This document shows positions 11,825 through 24,063 of a stretch of 64,000 nucleotides of DNA, in pieces. Location of the stretch: contig QNQO01001852.1 in the NCBI GenBank assembly GCA_003290165.1, forward strand, positions 62,001 to 126,000, given 5' to 3'. The DNA is from Berberis thunbergii (lineage: Eukaryota; Streptophyta; Magnoliopsida; Ranunculales; Berberidaceae). The stretch's first letter is position 1; each line of letters starts with the position of its first letter. Below the pieces are notes generated by a model. It was not told the origin of the DNA, searched no databases, and saw nothing but the letters and a program-made list of their open reading frames with translations. A program made the position numbers and the translations under genes.

Positions 11825-14800
11825 TTAAGAGTGGTAGGAAACAGGCAGTTTCGAAGTTACCTGCATGGCTGCTAGCGAAGACAATAAATCTTTGCCCTGA
11901 TCCAGCAAAGCATGCTCTTGTGAAGTCACATTTGCAAGTTCAGCTACAAGAGTGTTCACTTCCTCAACCTGTAAACACAGTTTGTATTATTCAATTAGTA
12001 CTATAAATCAAAGATATGATTCAGTCTCCAGAAAATGCATAAGAACCAACTAAATACGTAAAAAGTACAATATAACAATCCGAATGCTCGAGAAAGGTGT
12101 TCACAGTATATATAATCCTCATTATCAAGCTTAGAGTGAAAATTGCAATCCAAAAGTTAGAATGAAAGACCACTTTCTGTATCAATTATTTTGAGTTTGC
12201 GTGGACTCACTAACATGCATTTATCAAATGCCATGACCCATGACAACCATAGAATTTGCATGTGCGCGGGGGAAATGAATATGAAGAAAACATCTAAGCC
12301 TGCAAAACATTTTTCTATCAAAGCTGGAAGAGAATATATTGAGAATACCCAATCTTCCCTTTCTTCAATTCCCCTAAAAGCTTTATCTGAATTCTCAGGA
12401 CCATGACTAATTTATAATCACTAAATAGCTCTACTGAAGTTTGAGCTAGAGATCCTGCCACAAGAACCTACTAAACTTAAAACAATGGTTTGGGTTCACC
12501 AAACCTTCACAGTTTATGAAAGACTTCACTTTTAAGTGCGTCCTAGTAGACCGCCATCACCAAGTATGTTCTTTTCGTTCAACTTATAAGCCTAATCAGG
12601 TACAAGAACCTTCCAATCCAATAAATGGTCAGAAGACCGGACAGCACTCGATATCCAAAGGCCACATAAGTTTGAAGCTCAAAAAATATAAGGAACCATG
12701 GATGCCAACTACTCAGAAAAGACAGCCGACCTCAAAATCACATGCCACTAAGTTAGCCAAGTGTCTTAGCTGACTCAGTGGAAATCAAACACTTTTAAAT
12801 GCAAGGGCAAAGATGCCAATAGGCATGACAACAATTACTGCCACTCCTAAATGCACGGAACTCTAAAGCAATATCACCAGCATTGGAAGACCATGTTAGT
12901 ACCCAACATTAGGAACCTTTGCATGCTTCTCATAATGATCAACCTGAATTTAATGCAAACCACACTTTTGCCAACCAACGTAGATCTCTAACTAGCAAAT
13001 CTCGCAATACACCACTTATTCTTGCATCAAATGGCAAAACCATTTCAAGATTTTACTGTTACTACACAGATCAACCTCAAGAGGTTGCTGCATCTTCACA
13101 TTGTAAAAACCAAAATGAGAGGTGTGAATTCTGACAACCTTCAAAATATAAATGACAGGTATGATCCTATGCCTCATATTACTGCTCGTCATTGCTGCTA
13201 CACCTTTCCAAACTGACACCTGTTCAATCCTACAAAGTGACGCATATATTTTAACTTAATAGTAACTGACAACAAGATCATCAAGCCCTTGCACCTTCTG
13301 ATTCTATCCACCATTTTTCCCTCCTAAATTCAATCAAATTGCAGATAACACTTGACTGCGAACAGTTCAAATGGGCAATTAAATCCAGACACCATCTTCA
13401 TTTCCACAGTAGAGACCCCTTTTCACCTCATCCCACCTTAAATCTCGGAAAGTCCTGCATAGATACCTCATTCACCTACTGGACATTATGATGATTCCCT
13501 GTACAAGTTTCTTTACTCTTACACGAAGAGACACTAACCAACTCTCAATTTTACACTTTACTAATGGAATTCTACAATGGATTTCAAATTGGTCCATAAT
13601 GAATTTCAATGTTTTATTCTACTATTGATTTGGGTACCTCAATTCATTTCTTGTGGAATCTCTAATCCGTAGAAGAAATCTGGATGTTTATATGGGACAT
13701 CAAGTCCAATAGACCGCTAGACCTTGATGGCTTGACCGCTTGACATCAAGATGGGCTGGTCCAATGGTGAGTTGGTGACACTCTAGCGATCCACTATCAC
13801 CATATGCTTACGTCTAACTATGCCTACAACGTTTAAAAGTTATCCAAACAGGGAACAAATATATCACATTTATTTGTTTTGCTAATGATTGCCTCCTATT
13901 CTTACCATCCTAGATGTGGCAGGCTTACCATCTGAAATGTTTACTTGATGAATTTCATTACTGGGAACCATATTAACTAATTAATTACACCAAATTTTTT
14001 TTTATAGTGAAAACGTGCCCAATAGACAAATAAAAATCAATCTCTAGGATCTTCAAAATTGCTAACCTTAAAAATCATGAGAAGTCTACAATCCGCCAAA
14101 GGTGTACCGACTAAGTTGGTAGAGGTGTGACAGATGGAATCATGTCACGGGTTCAAATCCGGCCGGCAGCAAGGGATGGAGAGGGATAAGGGTAGAAAAA
14201 AGAAGAGAAGTCTACAATCTCATTGTTCTAATAAGAATAAGAATACTCTTAAGCTGTGAAGATGGATTACTAAGTAGGATTGGGAGAACAACTCAAAATA
14301 CTTTTAACTTAAAAAAATCTAGTATTTCCTCTAAGTTTCAGGTGCACTGCGGTCTCAAACCTAAAATTCACCTTAATTGGCCTACAGGTAAACTTCCTAC
14401 AGAAGGGGTGAACCATTGAACGGACAGCTAATTTCCTCCTATGTCGCCGGTCATTTTCCCAATGGCTAGAGCGGTAGACTATTCTAAAATGCAGAGATGT
14501 TATCAAAGAGCATACTAAACCAAAGATCAACTTGGATTGCCAAATGCCCAAACTTTCTCCTGGACTCAACCTTGGGTTTAGGATCAATCTCTAGTTAATT
14601 TGGCTACTGCATGACTGCTGTCCAATTTAATGGATAACAACATCCGTTTTTTTTACTTTCACACTGATCAATTCTCATGAAATTGGGATCTTTTTAACTC
14701 CTACCAACCTCCTATTACTGTGGTTCACTTGAGTCATTGGGTTCTCACAGATCTGGTTATGGCTGATACTACTACATGGAACTTAGATACCTCAGGCTAA

Positions 14801-17800
14801 CCCACAGTTCAATCATCTAAACTTTTGGCCCAATTATCAGATCCAAATACGTAAGCAAAATCAATTCCCCAACCATATCTTCCAACAACAAATTTTTATT
14901 CCCCTCTTCCAACAACTAAATCCATGTATTAAACATTTTTCGTGGCAATGTTCTCCTGATTGTGTACATGATAAACAACTGTATTACTATAGATGATGGC
15001 ATTATGCTCCCAAACCCCAAAATTTTCATATATATATATATAACTCCCGAATAGAATCTTTAAGACACAATTTATGTTTGTCCAACAAATACAGTCCATT
15101 GTGCAGTCTAAAGATTACCTAAGACGATTGTGCAATCTCCAACATCCAATTATAATTGTTATTACTCATGGCTAACCTTGTTTGGCAAATTGGAATGCCC
15201 AACATGCTTAAATTTTCTAACAGAAAACATTATCTCCTCAGCAGGTTCTTACCAGTGCTTTCTATAAACTAACTTATGCCCCCACAATCCCCCACTCTCT
15301 GATTAGATGGTAGGCAACCCTGGGTCAAGTTGAAGCAGCGTGGATTGCATAACTTTGGTGGAATTTGTGTTGCAGGACATAGTATGTATACAAGCAGTGG
15401 AACGTGATTGCTAAAGCAGTAGCAGTCCTTAATGGCCTGAAATATGCCAACGGCGATCAGCATCCATCACTTTGGTAACCACCGGTGGCACTGATAGTCA
15501 GAGTAACATGGAAAGCAAATCAAGCTGATACACCAACTTCTATGAAGTGACTGGTCCGAATGAGTATATATTTTTGTCACAGCAAGTAGCACAACATAAC
15601 TGTTTTGATAATTCTCCTGAGGGCTCACCTTCCCCTTTGTTATCTAAAATGAGAGTCGACTATATGCCCCAGTGTACCTTTTCTTTTTCTAATAGAACGA
15701 CCCCCCACTCCCTCAAAAAAAAAGAGTCAAAATAAGTGCACTCAATTGACATGCAGTGGAGTAGAGCATAGCGAAGCAATTGGACTAGAACTTGGTCACT
15801 AGTTAAAACTTATGACTTCAGAGAAGAAGGAGCAGGGAGAGTATATCCAATAATGATATCCCTTGGGAAGGGTCAAGACACAGTTTTAATCCTCAAAGAA
15901 CCAGAAAACCTTAGCATATGGTATTAATACATTTAATGGAAAGAATGCAGTGCATGATTATTGATATTCTAAAGGAGTGACTTTACCTTTGATAATAATG
16001 AGCAAATTGAGGATCCCATTGCCTGCACCACAACTACTGCTGAACTAACAGCCTCCTTCATGTTTTGAACGTCTCCCTGTTAGAGCAAGTGAAAAACAAA
16101 GTGAGACCCCATGAAATCACATTCTGTGAAACCACTGCCAGTATTTAAGGTTAAAAGATATACCCTTGCTCCACCACCAACTGGAAGACGAAGTGTACTA
16201 GCCTTCAGGGCTTCAATAGCTCCTGATAAAAAATTGGAATGGTCTCTGTCGAGAAGACCCCAGTCTTCCAAATAGGCCATCTACATAAAATAATCAAAAT
16301 AGATTTCAGTTGAAACTTTAAAAGTTTAAAAGAAATGAACTGATCAATATACAACTAAAATATTCTGTCAACATTCAACAAATATGTATAACTCCAATCA
16401 TCGTAAAATAACTACTACATAAGGTCACATTTAGCATAAAACAAAGTTGACTTTTATAGTCTTTGAAACAAAATTCGCTTGCGTATAATCTTTTAAATGT
16501 TATAATAGAATGTCATTATTTAGACTTCTTGAATCCCCCATTCTTTTGATTGGTAAAGAAATAAAGTAGTACAGTAGACAATTGTGCAAAACATAACACC
16601 ATTAAGCGATGAAATTTACCTGCCCCTTAAGGATGGAAGTTATCTTCAACTTTTGCCTCAGCAATTGGAGTTTGATCCTTTTAACAGTTACCGAATCACG
16701 TAACTCGGATGTAGTTATCCATGCATTATAAAGAGTTTTCTGGTAGAAAGAAACATAAGATAACAACAACTTAACAAAATTCATCTAAAGCAAAAGTCTC
16801 AATCAAGCAATTAATCTCAATACACAATAACAGGAGATGATCATGCTCAAAAGTTTAGAATGAGATTGTAAGAATAGCTTAAATATCAAGCATAAAATTG
16901 TGGCAAGTGTACATGCAGCACAAGAAAAATACATGCCAGCACCTTCAATAGCTTCAACTTTGAACGTAAAAGGAGTATATTTCTCAAGCATATATGAAAC
17001 CAAATATACACTACAGAATCTACGGAGAGGATGGGCAAGCCATTTTATAAAAAATAAATAAAAATATGTGACATGACATAATTAAGTCGTGTCACAAAAC
17101 CATGTTATGCAACTTATGTTATTTAAATGAAACTGTGAAGTTATGGCATAATGATGCTTGTGTCAGCTGATGTTTTATGGATAAATCCATTCAATTAGTG
17201 TTATTTGGTTATATACATCAGTGATTGAGATGAAATTCAACGTATCACCTTTATGATTAATTAAATGTCCTCCTTTACATGGATCAATGTATTATACTTT
17301 CTTGATTTGTTCATCAATTCTTCGTAACATTGTATATTCACTTTATTCATTGATTTTTTTATCAGAAAACTAAGGTGACATATTCAAAAAGAAGAAAAGA
17401 GTGATTTTAAGGATTCTATTGTTTATTATTTGAAAAAATGGGGACACACCTATCTTTTTAAAGCTCAAATGCCCCAATTCCCAAATTTGCTAAACTGTGG
17501 CATGGAATTCGCTTAGGCAGATGTTGATTCGGATAGGTATAGAAGTGACTGAAGATTGTCTTTCCTAATGAGTAAAGCCTGTAAAGGGACCATCTTTTCC
17601 TTTTGGTGAAACTTTGCACAAGAGATGCAGCATCATTTTCCTTCTCCTTTTCAAATTTTATGGATCTTCCCTCCTTTTACTATTAAATTGGTACTATTAA
17701 CTTGGCAGGTACTCTTACAAATCCATTGATTCACATTACCAATTAATTGGGCAACGAGTCCCCTTATTGCCCATCATAACCTGATGCACTTCGAGCTTCT

Positions 17801-20800
17801 TTCCTTTAAATACTCTTTGGTTGCTCTCCTTCCAAATTGCTGCTATAGTGGCTATTAGAAGTCAGTCCCACAACCAATTTCCAGAATGGGTGAAAGATTA
17901 GTTACACCATTATTGGCACCAAGAAGAAAATGAAGAGGTTGTAGGCACATGACCCCACAATCACCACTAATTTTTACCAAATCTCTCTAGAAATGGACAC
18001 CTAAAAAATAAATGGTCAATGGATTCTGGCTGCAACTTTCACATTGAGCAACAATTCATAATGATAAGACTTCTTTTCACTAAATTATCAATAGTAAGTG
18101 TGTGACCATGAGCTATTGTCCAAACAAGGAAATTGGCCCTAGGAGGGACTTCATCCAAGAAAGTCAAGCATTAGAACTTGCTTCTCCATTATATGATTTT
18201 TTTAGGGGTCTATTATTGTTATTCTCGGGTTTCATCTCACAATTCATATACCCAAGCTGTTGAACTCACTCCCTTTTTGCCCCCACCCCCCTCATGCCGA
18301 CTGTGCTTCCTGCCATCACAACCTAACACCGTTCAAATTCCACTCTTTCACAACCTATGGCATCTAATTCCCAAGTTGAGCAATGTCAACTTTCTCATGT
18401 CACTCAGATTCCAGAATACTAGGCCAAAATGGATACCATGAAAGTTTACTATTGGTCCTATGCTTAAAAATCCCAAATTTACGATTAAATACCCAACAAG
18501 ATGCCCTAAAAGTCTAAGACATACCCAGGTATAAATCATAACCACAAACTAACATGATGTGACTTGAGAGGTATCAGCCCTAGAAAATATAACATTACAC
18601 CCCCTTCAAAAAAGCCAAAAAAAAGGCATATGGAAATTCCTGAAATCATGGTAACGAGAAACTACTCTTGATAACAAGTATTGACATGGATGACAATTCC
18701 CTTGATGTTTTATCTCCTAATAAATAATGAGCCACTAATGTGAGTTTCAACTATTCCCTTGCTAATGAAGGTTGTACTTTTTTGGATTTAATTTGAGTAT
18801 TGCGTTTAAGGCATTTAAGAGTAAATAAAAGGCTTTTGTGAAGGCTTGTCATATGCCATATGTTGGAAAAACACAAGTGTATCAATGAAGCATATGAAAA
18901 CTTCTCCATGGCACCGGTTGGTTTTCTTGCAATACGTGAACCCCACACCACTTCAGTAGCAAACTAACAACTATTTTCCAGTTGACGGACTACTATATTC
19001 TAGCTTTCCTCGTCAATTATGTGTAATGAAATCCTGCAACTAAACATATATTTCAAAGTCTGAAGCTAGTGTCATCATGATTGTCAGGCTTAATTATGGT
19101 TCCATATTTGGTGTGTACGTGAATACAACGCAAGTGAACGGCAAAGAAAAGAAAAAAAATGGAAATGCACCTATATTGTGGACTTCTTGCTAATGTTATC
19201 GATAATTCTAGCTTTAAACAATGCCTCAATTGTGGAAACCTTCAAATGCATGTCCTTCCATCTATTATCTATGAAAAAATATACTAGCTTAATAGATACA
19301 ATAACTCCGGTGTTATTTTCGTTTCAAGATAGATACAAAAGTTTCTTGGTTCACAGTGCACAAGACGAGATTCCAATAGCATATAGACAGCGTGCCAAAT
19401 TTCAAAAAATTTATACCAAACGGGAAATTTCCAGAATTTTCTAACTCTGAAGTGTTCCGTGCAATTCATCTAATAGACCAATTTGTTCTTGGCCATAATT
19501 CCAATTCAGTTCACAAGTTTATCAGAAGCATTTTAGAAATTCATGTAATAGATCTTATCTTATGTTAGTGTATAACAGAAATTGATTTTTGACAAGGTAT
19601 CAATGACTAAAATTGGAAAGTTTTTATCACTTAAAAGTAAACATATACATCACTAGCAGAACACAAACCACAATTTAATAGCACGAGTAATGAAATCTAG
19701 ATAAATTAGAAAGCATACCTCTGCAGTTTGCCTCTGTGTGAATGTAGCAGCATCCGCTCTTGCATTCACAAACCGCCATTGCAAATGTCGATTATAAAGA
19801 AGTCTCAACATATGTGCATCCATAATCTGGTTTTCACCAACCTTACCCCTCCCAGGAAAACTGAGAATCGAAGGCATACCACTCAATTGACTACTCACAG
19901 GCCCTGTCACTGCATTTCTCACTCGGGACGGACTAGCATTGCCCCTTGCTGGAGAACACGTCAAAAGTTTACTTGGGGATGCAGGCCGAATTTGACCTCT
20001 CATAGGTGATGACATTCCTCTACTTGAAGTAACACTCCTAGGAGGCTGCATAGGACTCTCCATCATCGACTTCTTTAGTGGAATAAGCTTCGCTGGCGCC
20101 ATCCTTGAACCACCCGTAATCGATAACGGCGAACCAGGATCATGCAACCGCCGCACCCTACTATTAGTCTCCTGCCAAAACCTTGCAGGCACACTTATAC
20201 CACGAGCACCATTTCTTGTTCTCCCAACTCCACCACAGTCCTGAACACCTGAATTACTACCAGTACCAGAAGACACACTCTCAGTATCCCAAGCTACGGG
20301 ATCGGACAGAAATGCGGACATGGCGGAGGATCCATTGATGTCTAGTGAGAGCTGCATAGACTTCACTAACTCAGCTTTACTCGAACCCATTCGCAATTGG
20401 CCTTCGAAAGACATTCTTCTTCGTTCACCGTTCATTGATTGCTGTAATGCACGCACCACACTCCCAGATCCAGCAAGTTTCTTCCTCTCCACCTTCTCCA
20501 CTGTGCAATCTAAGCTCCTCGAAAGAGGATTCGGCTGCTGCCGCATCCTCGCTGGCCACCGGTGCTGATCAATTGGCTTCGAATTCTCACCCTGATCTCC
20601 TCCTCCTCCTCCTCCTCCACCTCCACCTCTCAACGGCGTCGTTCGCCTCCTCTCAGGCGTAGTCTTCCTCACACTGCTCAAATTCTGCGGCGTACTCGCC
20701 TTCGTCTTCGTCTTGCTAATTGGTAACGAATACGACTCTCCCTGAAAAGACACAGACAAACTCCTCGTCGAAGTGATCAATATCTTCGACGCTTCAGAAA

Positions 20801-21137
20801 ACTCACCCGCATTATTCACCACAGCCGGTTTTGGAGTCCCTGGCCTCCTCCTTTCAGCAGATTGAGAGCGTTTCAAGAATGGCAACGGCGTTGACGGCAT
20901 AGCAGCCGATGACGATGTGGTTCTTGAAACAAGAGGCGAAGGACATCTTCTAGTGTTGTTGTAAGAAGCCGTGCTGTTCGAAGAAGATGAAGACGAAGAA
21001 GACGATAAATACCTTGAAGTTACCTCTCTTGATTTATGTCGTCTTGAAGACATTACTCCTCCTCCATTGTCTGAAGGTAACAACGGAGGCCGATGATGAT
21101 GATGAGGGTTTGAACGGTCAGATATTGCCTCTACCAT
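11825..21137 (-). CDS. QWRF motif-containing protein (QWRF2-like)
   Basis: Five exons on the minus strand: 21137-19719, 16739-16620, 16280-16164, 16076-15987 and 11968-11825, all phase 0 with GT-AG ends, encode about 629 residues. The basic, Ser/Pro-rich N-terminal region contains His, Ser (about 46-55) and Gly homopolymers. Exon 1 ends with the diagnostic QWRF block at residues 453-456 (YNRHLQWRFVNARADAA). Exons 2-5 give the conserved helical C-terminal region (NAWITTSELRDSVTVKRIKL; MAYLEDWGLLDRDHSNFL; VEEVNTLVAELANVTSQE; LDQGKDLLSSLAAMQ). Arabidopsis QWRF proteins associate with microtubules and act in organ growth and fertility. The start is the ATG at 21137; an upstream in-frame TTG was rejected. 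The last exon runs through a good donor after AAMQ (CAG/GTAACT) to a TAA, so an alternative terminal exon is possible. Introns 1 (2979 bp) and 4 (4018 bp) are very long and repeat-laden. Confidence 0.9.
14105..14200 (+). repeat. tRNA-derived SINE in QWRF intron 4
   Basis: A box-like GACTAAGTTGGTAGAGGTG and B box GGGTTCAAATCC are spaced as in a tRNA, but the flanks cannot fold into an acceptor stem. This indicates a SINE head rather than a tRNA gene. It sits in sense orientation on the plus strand inside an intron of the minus-strand gene. Confidence 0.6.
17740..18070 (-). mobile_element. LINE 3' fragment (zinc-binding RT tail) in QWRF intron 1
   Basis: Minus-strand translation around 18000-18055 yields PESIDHLFFRCP, typical of the zf-RVT region at the end of plant non-LTR retrotransposon polyproteins. 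Further along (about 17790-17870) IAAIWKESNQRVFK fits the IWKERNRRxF ending of the same proteins. Stops and frameshifts are present, so it is dead. It lies in the same orientation as the host gene. Confidence 0.6.
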
Positions 21138-21284
21138 CTTCAAAAGCCGTGTAGGTTTTCTTCTTCCTCAACCTCCTCACATCTCCGTGCTCAATACTGA
21201 AAAAGAAAGAAGTAACTCTACTTCCGAAGACGATGAGCAAAAACACAGAGAGGTGAGCGAGAGAAGAGAGAATGTTTTGCAAGT

Positions 21285-21357
21285 GAATAGAGAGAGAGAG
21301 GAGTATTTAGTTTAATTTAATGGAGTGAAGAGAGAAAGAGAGAGAGAGAGAGAGATG
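21285..21357. repeat. GA-rich microsatellite in the QWRF 5' region
   Basis: Repeated AGAG runs (21288-21300 and 21333-21353) give a CT-rich leader on the coding strand, about 150-210 bases before the start codon. Such CT tracts are frequent in plant 5' leaders and core promoters. Confidence 0.6.
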
Positions 21358-21460
21358 GGAGTGAGTTTCGGTTTTACAGTGGTGCCGGAGAGGGAGTAGT
21401 TTACCCGAGAATTTGGGGGAGAATTGGGTTTTGTAAAGCGTTCGAGAGACGTTACGTTAA

Positions 21461-22658
21461 GGGTGTGTTTGTTTCATGGAATCCTATATGGCAGGAGAAT
21501 TGACGAGAGGGAGTAGTTAATTTGAGATTCATTCGCTGATGTAAATTAGGGGTGGGCATCTCATCCCGCGATCCCAATTTCGTTCCGATTTTTTCAGATT
21601 TTAATGGGATTGAATAATTTTACTTTAATCCCGTCTCGTCCCAATCTATAATGAAATGGGATGGGATGAAGATTTTCAATCCCGCCAATCTCGTCCCGTC
21701 CCGAGCTAATTTTTTAATATTTTTTTTCTTCATATAAACTTACAGATGACTGACAGAAATTTATGGTGTTTGCAGTGGTAACAGAAATGTTACTTCAAAA
21801 AATAAATATTCATTAAGCAAGATAAAAATATCATACTTTAACTTGGATTTTCAATAAAAGTTGCTCCAAATATTTAACTTCCAAATATTGATAATACCCA
21901 GATAAAGATGAGAAATAACAATTAACTGAGTAATACATATTCAGAAAGGAACATTCAAAGGCGGAGCCAAGAATTTGAGATGCCCCGCGCTGTAAAAATA
22001 ATTTTTTAATTACGATATATGTATTGATAGTAAACCATTATGAATATGTTAGAGCATCACCAATATATCTATATTTCTTCCCTAACAAAAGATGAAATGT
22101 CATTTTGTCAAGGAACCATGAATTTTGTTTCCCACAGTAATGAAATTGTAAAATCAGTTGGGAGGCCAACACAATGACACAATACTCTTAGTGGGTCTCA
22201 TTTTATCATGTCATTTTCTAAAGTCAGCCCACTCAACTTCACTGTTAGGGGATTTAGTGATTACCCTTATACTTGCATGCCACATCTATATCTAATTATA
22301 AGAAAGTTATTTTACACGCTCTTATATGATGATAATCTTCGCAGCAGACACAGGCAGCACGCTGATCTCATCATGGGATGAGACGAGGTCGGGATGAATT
22401 TTTCATCCCATCCCGTCTCGTGTCCACCCCTAATGAAAATCAAATAAACATAAAAATTACATGACCGCGAAGTGTGAATTGGTGGTTATTGACTTTCATT
22501 TCTACCATTGATCACAAAATTTAATGGTGGATGAATGTTTATTGATCACAAAATCATGGATAGGTGAATGAACATCAGGGAACTTCAAATTAGCTTAGAA
22601 TTTGGTGGTTCCCTCATTGATTTCTATGACACGATATTATATGCAATCAAACACATCC
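21461..22658. mobile_element. Tourist-like element interrupted by a hAT insertion
   Basis: The left end GGGTGTGTTTG and the right end CAAACACATCC are inverted, with TAA on both sides (21458-21460 and 22659-22661). Inner segments (for example TTTCTACCATTGATCACAAAAT) match the other Tourist-like copies in the window. The interior is interrupted by the 886-bp element at 21547-22432; without it the element would be about 310 bp. It lies just upstream of the QWRF gene and so in its promoter region. Confidence 0.8.
21547..22432. mobile_element. Nested non-autonomous hAT-like element
   Basis: The ends are TAGGGGTGGGCATC and (inverted) TAGGGGTGGACACG. The flanking octamers ATGTAAAT (21539-21546) and ATGAAAAT (22433-22440) agree at 7 of 8 positions, which fits the 8-bp duplication of hAT elements. 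Subterminal regions carry repeated CCCGTC/CATCCC words. There is no transposase. The same TIR motif bounds 53230-54965 and the right end of 44774-45700. Confidence 0.8.
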
Positions 22659-22661
22659 TAA

Positions 22662-23660
22662 GTTTTTTTTAGATCAATTAAAAATTGGAATTACTGAGTG
22701 AAGGGTAGTTTAGGGAGAATGCTAGTTTTGGAAGTGGAAATGACAGGAATGCCCCTGAAGTTTTGGTGGGGTTAGTGTTGTTTGGGAAATTGAGGAAGAT
22801 GGGTATGGGTATTTTGGGAGTAGAATGTTTGTATTTATTTTGGAAAGGAGTGTACATGTGTATCTCACGATAGGCGTTAAGGACAAAATCCTGAAGTAAA
22901 TAAATAAATCAATCTACAAACTTTTTTGTTAAAAAAAAAACAACATTCAAATTCTAATACCATATTTTAGAAAAGAGAAATTAATTTTGATAATAATGGA
23001 GACGATGAAATGACCGGACGATGGCAAAAATCTGCATCTTTCGTAGTACGTCAAGATGAAATTGCATTATTGTTATGGACAACACATGTTTCTGCGAAAA
23101 GGTTTAAGTTGCCTCAATTGACTGGGTCTCAAAATTATGTAAAACAAAAAATTTGCCTAAATTTATCACAAAAAAAATCATCTATTGCAAAAAATTTTAG
23201 ACTAGAGATAATAAGAAACTAAGGAGAGAGAACTCTGATTAATGTCTGGAAAGGGTGTTTAGTACGTGAGTATCAATTCTACCCCTCTGTCTATATCTTC
23301 TTCAAACTCATGAAAAGATGAGTAAAGTTGAGAGTAGTGTACCGAACACCCAAGGATGAAGTTTTTTATAAGAGGAAAATGCAAGTCCTTATGAACCAAG
23401 CAAGTGTATTAAAGTCTCTTTAACCTTATCTTATCTCGTGTTTAACTAATGTCCAATTAACTTATAAATTTGATGTTCATACATAATTTTCTTATTTTGT
23501 ACAATTTTCGCACTTGTATTGTAATTGAACAACAAGCTTCATGTGTATTTAAAATAATGTCTAATGTTATATAGCTATCATTTTCTCTAAATTTATATAG
23601 ACAAATCATGTGTTGTCAAATTAAAGACTTCAATTAAAATCAACCAAAGCTTTCAACTAA
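22662..23660. other. Intergenic AT-rich DNA
   Basis: No gene, RNA or bounded element was seen. Short open frames (for example 23010-23222) show no domain. Confidence 0.5.
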
Positions 23661-23837
23661 GGGAAATTCTAAATGGCGAGGAAACGAACGAGGAGAGGGA
23701 GGTGGCGGGGTGGGAGCCGTCCACTCCGCTCAAAATGCGCGCACAAAAAATTGCTACATGCATCTCAAGGGAGATGAACAGCTCCCACCCCGCCACCTCC
23801 CTTCCCTCGCTTGTTTCCTCGCTTTCTAGCCTCACTC
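23661..23837. mobile_element. Mutator-type foldback MITE with perfect 9-bp TSD
   Basis: The 177-bp foldback is flanked on both sides by TTCAACTAA (23652-23660 and 23838-23846). The left end is GGGAAATTCTAAATGGCGAGG; inward the arms pair over GCGAGGAAAC and GGGAGGTGGCGGGGTGGGAGC. A 9-bp duplication is the hallmark of Mutator-like elements. It has exactly the same length as 57217-57393 and shares terminal bases with the large element at 32346. Confidence 0.9.
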
Positions 23838-23873
23838 TTCAACTAATCTCAAAGTAGAACCCAAAACTAATTA

Positions 23874-24063
23874 GAGCTTTGCTACAGAGCGAGGGAGGGA
23901 GCGAGGGAAAGGGGGCGAGGGATGGGTGGTAGCCACCCATTCGCCTCGAGATAAGCGTATTGAATTCGAAATGTGCGATATTGCTTATCTCGAGGCGGAT
24001 GGGTGGCTACCACCCATCCCTCGCTCCCTCCCTCGTTCCCTCCCTCGACCCCTAGAATTTTCC
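23874..24063. mobile_element. Second Mutator-type foldback MITE with 9-bp TSD
   Basis: The 190-bp element is flanked by AACTAATTA on each side (23865-23873 and 24064-24072). Its arms (GAGGGATGGGTGGTAGCCACC and its inverse) form a long hairpin. The right end, inverted, reads GGAAAATTCTAGGGGTCGAGG, related to the GAAATTCTA end of its neighbour. The left end begins GAGCTTTGCTACAGAGCG. Confidence 0.88.

Noticed and set aside
12191..13219. Several 60-90 codon frames on both strands
   Set aside because: They lie in QWRF intron 4, have no domain, and lengths are as expected by chance.
14105..14200. Candidate tRNA gene
   Set aside because: A and B boxes are present but flanking bases do not pair; a SINE head fits better.
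21135..21145. Alternative TTG start two codons before the QWRF ATG, and similar GTG/TTG extensions for the C2 copies and SCL32
   Set aside because: Plant nuclear genes start almost always at ATG; the first in-frame ATG was used instead.
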